10,432 bases of DNA. Source: an uncultured Clostridia bacterium (GTDB lineage Bacteria > Bacillota > Clostridia > TANB77 > CAG-508). Location: contig CATLGL010000051.1 in assembly GCA_949935895.1 (NCBI GenBank), forward strand, positions 1-10,432. Reading direction: 5' to 3'. The position numbers and the translations under genes were made by a program. Numbering within the stretch: the first letter of the stretch is position 1; each line of letters begins with the position of its first letter. Positions 1 through 5,611 of the stretch are shown one piece after another. The notes under the pieces were generated by a model, which was not told where the DNA came from, searched no databases, and saw only the letters and a list, made by a program, of their open reading frames with translations.

Positions 1-866
1 GCATATCCAAAAATAAAATAAATTACGATCATAATAGCAAGCATTGGTGTTATTTTTGATATGTCAATAATACTTGATAATAAGCCTGATTCTAAAAATA
101 GATTACAAGAAATAATACTCACCACAATAATTGCTGCAACCTGTACTAATCCTACAATTCCTATTCCTATTGTTTTTCCAAGTACAATCGTTTTTGGGGT
201 TGTCATAGTCACTAAAGTTTCCATGATTTTAGATGTCTTTTCTGTTGTGATAGAGCTTGAAACTTGATATGCACAAAAATAAATAGCATAAAATAGTACT
301 AAAGATAACAACATAATAGCAAACACATTACCACTTGAAGGATTTTCATTAGTTTGTACTACCTCCATTGAAAAATTAGGACTAATATTGACTAATTGTT
401 CTTGAGTTAAGCCTAGTTTTCCAATCTGAACCTTTGTATATAAAGTTGTTAGTATTTCTATTACTTCACTTGGAGCTTCTCCCATCCCCAAATTATCTAC
501 TACATAAGAAATTTGTATTTGATTATCTTTTTTTTCAATTATCATAGCTGCATAAATTTCTTCATTATCAATTTTTTGTTTTAGTTCTTCTTTTGTTATT
601 GATACATTTTGTACTTGAAATTTTTTTCCTAATTCCATTTCATTTAATGTTTCTAATGTACCTTCATATAAATTGTCTACATCTACCAATAATACAATGT
701 CACTACTAGATACCTCTTGTTCATTTCCTTTTAGCATATCGATTATATTAGGTACATTAAATCCTAATATAATAATTGCAAAAATAATCAAGTTCGAAAT
801 AAGAAATGACTTTCTTCTTATCATTTCTTTAATCGTAAATGATGCCACTGTCCATAAGTTTCTCAT
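1..866 (-). CDS. ABC-2 type transporter permease (NatB-like), 3' end outside window
   Basis: Membrane subunit of an ABC exporter of the NatB/ABC-2 permease family (COG1668-like), probably exporting sodium, a drug or a peptide; the substrate cannot be read from the sequence. An uninterrupted frame of 288 codons runs from an ATG at 864-866 off the left edge. It has an N-terminal cytoplasmic stretch, one membrane segment (about residues 23-35), a long extracytoplasmic region of roughly 150 residues, then membrane segments from about residue 185. Between the second and third segments is the family-typical motif SSSITTEKTSKIMETLVT. NatB proteins are usually about 400 residues, so roughly a quarter is missing. 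The start lies 3 nt after the ATPase stop codon, with an SD (AGGTGGG) inside the end of that gene, so the two are translationally linked. Family assignment is confident; substrate is unknown. Confidence 0.85.
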   Translation of the reverse strand, partial: MRNLWTVASFTIKEMIRRKSFLISNLIIFAIIILGFNVPNIIDMLKGNEQEVSSSDIVLLVDVDNLYEGTLETLNEMELGKKFQVQNVSITKEELKQKIDNEEIYAAMIIEKKDNQIQISYVVDNLGMGEAPSEVIEILTTLYTKVQIGKLGLTQEQLVNISPNFSMEVVQTNENPSSGNVFAIMLLSLVLFYAIYFCAYQVSSSITTEKTSKIMETLVTMTTPKTIVLGKTIGIGIVGLVQVAAIIVVSIISCNLFLESGLLSSIIDISKITPMLAIMIVIYFIFGY

Positions 867-869
867 TAA

Positions 870-1760
870 CTACCCACCTACCTTTTCTACAAATATTTCT
901 TGTAAACTTGGTCTTTTTAATTCAAATCGATTTACTTCAATCCCTGCATCTATTAAATCTTTTAATAGAGCTCTTGCTTTTTTCTCCTCTTTAATTTCAA
1001 TTTGATATTCATTATTCTTACTAAAAATAATATGTAATCCCGCATTTTCAATATAGGATTCCACTGCTTTATCTGTTGTAAGTTCTAATAAATTACATGG
1101 ATAACTATTTTTAATCTGTTGTAAATTTCCTTTTAAAACAGTTACTCCTTTGTTCATAATTACAACATCACTACAAAATTCTTCAATTTGTGTCATTTGG
1201 TGACTAGACATCACAATATATTTCCCTTGTTCAATCAATTCAAACATCACTTGCTTTAATATTTCTGCATTGATTGGGTCTAATCCACTAAATGGCTCAT
1301 CTAATATAATGAGCTCTGGGTTATGAATAACAGCTGTAATAAATTGAACTTTTTGTTGATTTCCTTTTGACAGTTTTTCTGCTGGAAGTTCTAAATATTC
1401 ATTTACTTCTAATCTTTTTGCCCAATATGTTAGTTGTTTTAATGCTTCTTCTTGTTGCATTCCTTTTAATTTTGCGAAATATATAATCTGATCTTTAATC
1501 TTGGATTTTGGATAGATTCCTCTTTCTTCTGGTAAATAGCCAAAATTCACACTTTCTCTTGAAATTTCTTTTCCATTCCAAGTAATACTTCCTGTATCCT
1601 TTTTTAAAATTCCAAGAAGCATACGAATAGTAGTAGTTTTCCCTGCACCATTCGTACCTAATAAGCCAAAAATACCTGGTTTATCAATCGAAAATGAAAT
1701 ATCCTTTACGGCAACTTTATCCATATATGTTTTGGTAACATGCTCTAATTTTAGTCCCAA
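870..1760 (-). CDS. ABC transporter ATP-binding protein (NatA-like)
   Basis: ATPase subunit that powers the adjacent ABC-2 permease from the cytoplasmic face. The 296-aa protein shows Walker A GTNGAGKTT (35-43), YLPEERGIYP in the Q-loop region (75-84, where NatA-type ATPases carry Glu rather than Gln), signature LSKGNQQ (130-136), Walker B LIILDEP (150-156), D-loop SGLD and H-loop SSH (185-187). The last 80 or so residues match the C-terminal extension of this exporter subfamily (DUF4162-like). The start is TTG at 1758-1760, chosen because GGGGG lies 8-12 nt upstream and the domain begins at once with LKLEHVTKTY. It is the first gene of a two-gene operon with the permease and is divergent from the dodecin-spoVA operon. 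NatA-like sodium export is possible but unproven. Confidence 0.9.
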   Translation of the reverse strand: MGLKLEHVTKTYMDKVAVKDISFSIDKPGIFGLLGTNGAGKTTTIRMLLGILKKDTGSITWNGKEISRESVNFGYLPEERGIYPKSKIKDQIIYFAKLKGMQQEEALKQLTYWAKRLEVNEYLELPAEKLSKGNQQKVQFITAVIHNPELIILDEPFSGLDPINAEILKQVMFELIEQGKYIVMSSHQMTQIEEFCSDVVIMNKGVTVLKGNLQQIKNSYPCNLLELTTDKAVESYIENAGLHIIFSKNNEYQIEIKEEKKARALLKDLIDAGIEVNRFELKRPSLQEIFVEKVGG

Positions 1761-1789
1761 AATAATACCCCCTTTTTTACTTTTTTCCT

Positions 1790-1798
1790 ATTATATCA
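1790..1798 (-). promoter_or_regulatory. Extended -10 sigma-A promoter for the ABC exporter operon
   Basis: On the minus strand TGATATAAT is a perfect extended -10 (TGn plus TATAAT) about 30 bp upstream of the TTG start of the ATPase gene. The -35 position at a 17-bp spacing (1813-1818) reads TTAATT, which is weak, as expected for an extended -10 promoter. Confidence 0.6.
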
Positions 1799-1927
1799 CA
1801 TTTAACTTTTTAAATTAAATCTTTTTCGTAAATTTGTATACTCAACTTGTTATTATATAGACATAAGTAGCAGAAATGTAGTAAGATAATTTATTTTTAC
1901 AAAAATTAGTTAATTTAAAAAAATTTT

Positions 1928-1957
1928 GTATAAAGTTTAATATTTTGGAAAATATAT
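1928..1957 (+). promoter_or_regulatory. Possible forespore (sigma-G-like) promoter for the dodecin-spoVA operon
   Basis: GTATA at 1928-1932 fits the sigma-G -35 pattern. It is followed after 18 bp by AATATAT (1951-1957), a weak partial match to the CATnnTA -10 element. It lies 34-60 bp upstream of the dodecin ATG. spoVA operons are known to be sigma-G dependent, so such a promoter is expected here; the sequence match alone is poor, and in such AT-rich DNA could be chance. Confidence 0.25.
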
Positions 1958-1990
1958 GACTAATACGAAAAAAACGGAGGTTGATAATAA

Positions 1991-2203
1991 ATGGTCGTTG
2001 AAAAACATTTAAAAATAACAGGAACATCTGAAGTTTCTTGGAAAGATGCTATTGCACAAACCATTAGTGAAACATCAAAAACGCTTGATTATATTACTAG
2101 TATCACTATTTTAGAACAACGAGCTAAAGTAAGTGGTAAAAAAATCACAGAATATTTAGTCGATTTAGATTTAGCGTTTGTCGTTGATCGAGATCGTGAT
2201 TAA
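1991..2203 (+). CDS. Dodecin-like small flavoprotein family protein
   Basis: 70-aa protein of the dodecin family, small beta-alpha-beta-beta proteins that assemble into hollow dodecamers and store flavins or CoA. The sequence shows the N-terminal strand ending in ITGTSEVSW (9-17), a helix (18-33), then two strands with the family-typical LEQRAKV and ITEYLVDLDLAFVV. Family members are about 65-75 residues, so it is full length. The start ATG has CGGAGG 10 nt upstream. From memory of the Halobacterium protein, the flavin-stacking Trp36 aligns with Ser37 here and the contacting Gln55 with Leu56, so classical flavin binding is doubtful. The stop is 13 nt before the spoVAC start, with the spoVAC SD between them, so it is the first gene of the spoVA operon. 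Family call is good; role is unknown. Confidence 0.8.
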   Translation: MVVEKHLKITGTSEVSWKDAIAQTISETSKTLDYITSITILEQRAKVSGKKITEYLVDLDLAFVVDRDRD

Positions 2204-2216
2204 AGGAGGAATTTTT

Positions 2217-2681
2217 TTGAAACCGATTCAAACAAAAAAGGATTATCAAAATTATGTTGAACAAAAATCTCCCAATTCTCCTATTATCAAAAATTGTTTT
2301 AATGCATTTTGGGTAGGTGGACTCATTTGTTCTATTGGTCAAATTATTTTTAATTACTGTAAATACCGTGGAATGGATATACAAATATCAAATACTATTG
2401 TTTCTATTATTCTAATTGGACTTAGTGCCTTTTTAACAGGATTAAATTTATTTAATCGAATTGGAAAATTTGCAGGAGCAGGTTCTTTGGTACCAATTAC
2501 TGGTTTTGCCAATTCAGTTGTATCACCAGCTATGGAATATAAATCAGAAGGTTATGTTATGGGAGTTGGTGGAAAAATGTTTACCGTTGCAGGCCCTGTA
2601 CTTGTTTTTGGTATTTCTGCCTCGATTGTTGTTGGTATTTTATACCTTATTTTTAATACACAATCCATTACACTTGTATAG
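2217..2681 (+). CDS. spoVAC: Stage V sporulation protein AC
   Basis: Membrane subunit of the SpoVA channel, which moves Ca-dipicolinic acid into the forespore during sporulation and out during germination. The 154-aa protein has hydrophobic segments near residues 30-46, 60-79 and 123-146. It carries the family blocks AFWVGGLICSIGQ (30-42), GKFAGAGSLVPITGFANS (83-100) and EYKSEG (107-112). Length matches the Bacillus protein (about 150). The start is TTG at 2217-2219, preceded at 6 nt by AAAGGAGGA; an upstream in-frame ATG at 2178 would overlap the dodecin gene and add 13 residues that do not look like SpoVAC. It sits between the dodecin gene (13 nt) and spoVAD (17 nt). Confidence 0.93.
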   Translation: MKPIQTKKDYQNYVEQKSPNSPIIKNCFNAFWVGGLICSIGQIIFNYCKYRGMDIQISNTIVSIILIGLSAFLTGLNLFNRIGKFAGAGSLVPITGFANSVVSPAMEYKSEGYVMGVGGKMFTVAGPVLVFGISASIVVGILYLIFNTQSITLV

Positions 2682-2698
2682 AAAAAGGAGGAAAACTT

Positions 2699-3704
2699 AT
2701 GCAAAAAATTGGAAAGCAAACTGTCAAATTCGATACCCCACCTACTATTTTGCAAACAGCATCCATTGTTGGTCCAAAAGAAGCTGATGGTCCTTTAGCA
2801 AGTTATTTTGACCAATGCTTAGAAGACGAATTTTGGGGAGAAAAAAGTTGGGAAAAAGCAGAAAGTAAAATTATAAAAGAAACCGTCAATATGGCAATTG
2901 CAAAATCAGGTATTCCTAGTGAACAAATTGATTATTGTTTTGCAGGAGACTTGTTAAATCAATGTATTTCCTCAAGTTTTGGTCTTCGTGAATTAAATAT
3001 TCCTTTTTTTGGCATTTTTGGAGCATGTTCTACTTTTGTAGAAGCTCTATGTATGGCAAGTATATTTTTAGAAGGAGGAGCTGCTTCTTATGCGTTATGT
3101 GCTGCATCTAGTCACTTTTGTAGTGCTGAAAAACAATTTCGTTTTCCTTTAGAATTAGGAAATCAACGTCCTCCTACATCTCAATGGACTGTTACTGGTA
3201 GTGGTGCTGCGATTGTTGCCAAAAATGGAATGGGTCCATATATTACTCATATCACACCAGGAAAAATAGTAGATATGGGAATTAAAGATGCTAATAATAT
3301 GGGAGCTGCTATGGCACCTGCTGCCCTTGATACTCTTATCTCACACTTTAAAGATACTGGTCGTAGCCCTAGTTATTATGATGCTATTTTAACTGGTGAC
3401 TTAGGACATGTTGGAAAAGAAATTTTAATTGAAATGGCTGAGACGAAAGGTTATAATATTAAATCAAATTATAATGATTGTGGTGTTTTAATCTTTGATA
3501 AAGAAAAACAGGACACACATTCTGGCCGGAAGTGGTTGTGCTTGTTGTGGAACTGTATTTTCTGGATATCTATTTAAAATGTTACAACAAAAAAAATATA
3601 AGAAAATTTTGCTTATGGCGACTGGTGCATTAACCAATTCTACTACTTCTCAGCAAGGCGAATCTATTCCTGGTATTGCTCATGCTATAGCAATTGAACT
3701 TTAG
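2699..3704 (+). CDS. spoVAD: Stage V sporulation protein AD, reading frame requires one +1 shift at CGG 3527-3529
   Basis: Soluble thiolase-fold SpoVA protein known in Bacillus to bind dipicolinic acid at the spore inner membrane. The zero frame from ATG 2699 (SD AGGAGG 7 nt upstream) encodes clean SpoVAD for 276 codons, including FGACST (107-112) around the thiolase-type Cys110. It then reaches CGG and without a shift ends at 3577 in unrelated sequence. Skipping the first C of that codon gives HSGGSGCACCG, the conserved family motif, and continues through KILLMATGAL and SIPGIAHAI to TAG at 3702-3704. The joined protein has 334 residues, close to the 338 of Bacillus, so nothing else is missing. 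The spoVAE SD overlaps its stop codon. It is either recoded during translation or carries a single-base insertion. Identity is certain; the decoding mode is inferred. Confidence 0.9.
3524..3530 (+). other. Candidate +1 frameshift site in spoVAD (GGC CGG A)
   Basis: Zero frame reads GGC CGG AAG; skipping C3527 reads GGC GGA AGT. The shift produces the conserved double glycine of GGSGCAC and the correct C terminus. No homopolymer lies here that would suggest a sequencing slip; the only run is CC. No SD-like stimulator is obvious just upstream. Confidence 0.7.
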
Positions 3705-3716
3705 GAGGTGGAAACA

Positions 3717-4104
3717 ATGGACTTTTTAACTTCAATTGATTGGATGCAAATGCTTCGCTGTTTTATTGTTGGTGGACTCATTTGTATTATTGGACAAATT
3801 TTAATTGATAAAACAAAATTAACACCTGCTAGAATTCTTGTTATTTTTGTAACAACTGGTGCCATTTTAGGCGGACTTGGTATTTACCAACATCTTGTCG
3901 ATTTTGCTGGCTGTGGAGCTACTGTACCTTTAACAGGTTTTGGAAATGCTCTTGCTAAAGGTGCTATTGATGAAGTAGCAAAATCAGGCTTTATTGGTGC
4001 TTTTATTGGAGGAACAAAGGCTGCTGCAGGTGGTATTAGTGCTGCTATTTTCTTTCGGATATATTGCATCTCTTATTTCAAAACCAAAAATGAAAAAACA
4101 ATAA
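3717..4104 (+). CDS. spoVAE: Stage V sporulation protein AE, reading frame requires one +1 shift at CGG 4056-4058
   Basis: Small membrane subunit of the SpoVA dipicolinate channel. From ATG 3717 (SD AGGAGGTG, overlapping the spoVAD stop) it shows RCFIVGGLICIIGQ (14-27), KLTPARIL (34-41), VDFAGCGATVPLTGFGNAL (61-79) and GGISAAIFF (105-113). At codon 114 the zero frame has CGG and then runs on through the terminator into DNA antisense to rplT, ending at 4178 with a non-family tail. Skipping C4056 gives FFGYIASLISKPKMKKQ and TAA at 4102-4104, matching the usual GFIAALIFKPK ending of the family; total 128 residues, near the Bacillus length. The corrected stop falls exactly at the foot of the terminator hairpin, which independently supports it. 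An upstream GTG at 3708 is inside the SD and is not the start. Confidence 0.9.
4053..4059 (+). other. Candidate +1 frameshift site in spoVAE (TTT CGG A)
   Basis: Zero frame reads TTT CGG ATA; skipping C4056 reads TTT GGA TAT. A tRNA-Phe on TTT could re-pair with TTC after a +1 slip, so the site is slippery. The shifted frame restores the conserved FFGYIA segment and stops 47 nt later at the terminator. Confidence 0.7.
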
Positions 4105-4131
4105 AAAACGGAGATTTTCTCTCCGTTTTTT
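4103..4131. terminator. Bidirectional intrinsic terminator between spoVAE and rplT
   Basis: A perfect 12-bp stem (AAAAAACGGAGA with TCTCCGTTTTTT) and 5-nt loop TTTTC, with a T-run on both strands. It ends the spoVA operon on the plus strand and the infC-rpmI-rplT operon on the minus strand. Confidence 0.92.
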
Positions 4132-4146
4132 CATTCTTTTTCTATT

Positions 4147-4497
4147 TTATGCATTTTTTGCAATTTCTGCAATTTTAGTAAATGCCTGTGCATCTGTTAC
4201 TGCAATCTCTGCAAGCATTTTACGATTAATCGTAACATTTGCTTTCTTTAAACCTGCTATTAGTTTACTATAAGTTAAGCCATTCATTCTTGCTGCTGCA
4301 TTAATTCTTGTAATCCATAATTTTCTAAAATTACTTTTTTTATCTTTTCTTCCTACATAGGCATACATTCCAGATTTCATAACTGCTTGTTTCGCCATTC
4401 TGAATCTATAATGTTTTGCACCATAATAGCCTTTTGCTTGTTTTAATATTTTTTTATGTTTTTTTCGTGTAATAATTGCACTTTTTACTCTTGCCAT
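4147..4497 (-). CDS. rplT: 50S ribosomal protein L20
   Basis: Large-subunit assembly protein that binds 23S rRNA early; in Firmicutes it also represses its own operon by binding the leader mRNA. The 116-aa product starts MARVKSAIITRKKHKKILKQ, has the basic N-terminal extension typical of L20, then YRFRMAKQAVMKS, RKLWITRINAAAR (the highly conserved core) and LTYSKLIAGLKKA. Length matches the family (116-119). ATG 4497 is preceded by GGAAGGTG about 8 nt upstream. It is the last gene of the operon, 31 nt after rpmI, and converges on spoVAE across a shared terminator. Confidence 0.97.
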   Translation of the reverse strand: MARVKSAIITRKKHKKILKQAKGYYGAKHYRFRMAKQAVMKSGMYAYVGRKDKKSNFRKLWITRINAAARMNGLTYSKLIAGLKKANVTINRKMLAEIAVTDAQAFTKIAEIAKNA

Positions 4498-4528
4498 TTC
4501 TTTTTCACCTTCCTAACTTTTTCTATTT

Positions 4529-4729
4529 TTAGTTACCATATGGTAATAATTTTTTAATTCCTGCCTCTACTGTTTTATCTGCATAAGCATTTTCTCTTCT
4601 AGACATTTTTTGTCTTGATGTTTTAGTTGCTAATCTATGTCTTGAATTTGCATGTGTTCTTTTTACTTTTCCTGTTGCTGTATGACTATATCTTTTTGCT
4701 GCCGCTTTATTTGTTTTTAATTTTGGCAT
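4529..4729 (-). CDS. rpmI: 50S ribosomal protein L35
   Basis: Small basic large-subunit protein of 66 residues. It opens MPKLKTNKAAAKRYSHTATG and ends KKLLPYGN; the family is normally 64-66 aa. The start is placed at ATG 4729 because AAGGGAG is 10 nt upstream. A TTG three codons earlier (4738) is only 1 nt from that SD and would add residues that L35 proteins lack. It is 32 nt downstream of infC and 31 nt upstream of rplT, the standard infC-rpmI-rplT order. Confidence 0.96.
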   Translation of the reverse strand: MPKLKTNKAAAKRYSHTATGKVKRTHANSRHRLATKTSRQKMSRRENAYADKTVEAGIKKLLPYGN

Positions 4730-4761
4730 ATTTTTCAAACTCCCTTCTTTGTATTGTTCTA

Positions 4762-5277
4762 TTATTTTTCAGCTTTTTTAGCTAATATAATAAACATGTT
4801 TTTACCTTCTAGTACCGCTTTTTTTTCTGGAACTGCAATATCTGATAAGCTTTCAATAAATTGATTTAAAATCGCTTCTCCTTGATTTGCATAATTTAAT
4901 TCTCTTCCTCTAAAACGAACGGTAATTTTTACCTTACATCCATCTTCTAAAAATTTTCTTGCATTTTTTACTTTAAAGTTGAAGTCATGTTCTTCTGTAT
5001 TTGGTGTAATACGAAGTTCCTTTAATTCATATACTTTTTGTTTTTTCTTTGCTTCTTTTTCTTTTTTTGCTTGTTCAAATTTATATTTTCCATAGTTCAT
5101 AATTTTACAAACTGGTGGATTTCCATTTGGTGCTACAAGCACTAAATCTAAATTTTTCTCATATGCAATATCCAAAGCCTTTTGTGTATCCATAACTCCT
5201 AGTTTTTGTCCTTCATCGTCAATTAGTTGTATTTGTTTTTGACGAATTTGTTCATTGATTGGTAATTCTTGTTTTAT
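4762..5277 (-). CDS. infC: Translation initiation factor IF-3, AUA start codon
   Basis: IF-3 binds the 30S subunit, checks the start codon-initiator tRNA pairing and prevents early 50S joining. The first in-frame ATG (5193) would cut off the conserved N-terminal domain. Upstream of it the frame stays open through PINEQIRQKQIQLIDDEGQK and reaches an in-frame TAG at 5278-5280. No ATG, GTG or TTG occurs in between. The only start that fits is ATA at 5275-5277, 8 nt after a strong GGAGG, giving 171 residues, close to the Bacillus length. Non-canonical starts in infC (AUU in E. coli) are known and let IF-3 repress itself. C-terminal domain blocks: DLVLVAPNGNPPVCKIMNYG, KELRITPNTEEHDF, VRFRGRE. First gene of infC-rpmI-rplT, behind an attenuated leader. 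Confidence 0.95.
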   Translation of the reverse strand: MKQELPINEQIRQKQIQLIDDEGQKLGVMDTQKALDIAYEKNLDLVLVAPNGNPPVCKIMNYGKYKFEQAKKEKEAKKKQKVYELKELRITPNTEEHDFNFKVKNARKFLEDGCKVKITVRFRGRELNYANQGEAILNQFIESLSDIAVPEKKAVLEGKNMFIILAKKAEK

Positions 5278-5427
5278 CTAAAACACCTCCAAAAAAATAA
5301 GATTGACTTTGTTAAAAGTCAATCCACCATTCTCCTACTACGCCTTTAGTAATAGTATAAAATCTTTATTTTATAACCTTTTTCTGACTTTAGATAAGGT
5401 GAGAAGTGGATACCTTCTTCTTTTAAC
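5278..5427 (-). promoter_or_regulatory. L20 leader (ribosomal protein attenuator) upstream of infC
   Basis: A leader of about 150 nt separates the promoter from infC. On the minus strand its 5' part (5401-5411, ATCCACTTCTC) can pair at long range with GAGAA-TG-GTGGAT (5322-5334). That pairing overlaps the first bases of a terminator hairpin just before the infC SD, so the two folds exclude each other. In Bacillus the same operon is controlled by L20 binding its leader and favouring termination (Rfam L20_leader). Position, layout and operon match that model; the identification rests on structure reasoning, not a covariance search. Confidence 0.75.
5291..5324 (-). terminator. Attenuator terminator in the infC leader
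   Basis: A perfect 10-bp stem on the minus strand (GATTGACTTT with AAAGTCAATC, loop TAAC) is followed by TTATTTTTTT. The infC SD GGAGG starts directly after the T-run, so this is a regulated terminator inside the leader. Confidence 0.88.
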
Positions 5428-5433
5428 TTAATT

Positions 5434-5463
5434 ATTATATAACTTTTTAATAATATTTGTCAA
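5434..5463 (-). promoter_or_regulatory. Sigma-A promoter of infC-rpmI-rplT
   Basis: TTGACA (5458-5463) and TATAAT (5434-5439), both perfect consensus hexamers on the minus strand, spaced 18 bp. The predicted start is near 5427. An upstream terminator ends only about 10 bp before the -35. Confidence 0.9.
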
Positions 5464-5472
5464 GTATTTTTC

Positions 5473-5505
5473 AAAAAAATGCCTGACTAAATTGAGGGTT
5501 AGTCA
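5473..5505 (-). terminator. Intrinsic terminator upstream of the infC promoter
   Basis: Minus-strand hairpin TGACTAA / TTAGTCA with an 8-nt loop, then GGC and ATTTTTTT. It would stop leftover transcription from the glucosaminidase gene before the infC promoter and acts in tandem with the hairpin at 5533-5558. Confidence 0.7.
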
Positions 5506-5532
5506 ATGGTAATAAAACGAGACTTAAAATAT

Positions 5533-5558
5533 AGGAGTCGATAAACACCTCGACTCCT
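5533..5558 (-). terminator. Terminator-like hairpin after the glucosaminidase gene
   Basis: Perfect 8-bp stem AGGAGTCG / CGACTCCT with a 10-nt loop, followed on the minus strand by TATATTTTAAG. It begins about 54 nt past the gene's stop codon. The T-run is imperfect, so termination may depend on the second hairpin downstream. Confidence 0.6.
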
Positions 5559-5611
5559 TATTATCTATATTGTTTCATCATAAAAATAATTTGACTATTA
5601 TTTAGAAATAT

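Noticed and set aside
61..1005. Plus-strand reading frames at 61-267 and 673-1005
   Set aside because: They lie opposite the ABC permease and ATPase genes, which have clear family motifs on the minus strand.
1842..2027. Minus-strand 61-aa frame between the exporter and the dodecin gene
   Set aside because: Low-complexity Phe/Ile/Asn translation of AT-rich intergenic DNA, with no SD, overlapping the dodecin start.
2178..2216. Longer SpoVAC start at ATG 2178
   Set aside because: It overlaps the dodecin gene and lacks an SD; TTG 2217 has a strong SD at correct spacing and gives the family length.
3495..3704. A separate 69-aa gene starting at 3495
   Set aside because: It is the C-terminal part of SpoVAD in the +1 frame; the ATG lies inside the upstream frame and has no SD.
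4730..4738. TTG start of rpmI at 4738
   Set aside because: Only 1 nt from the SD, and it adds residues absent from L35 proteins.
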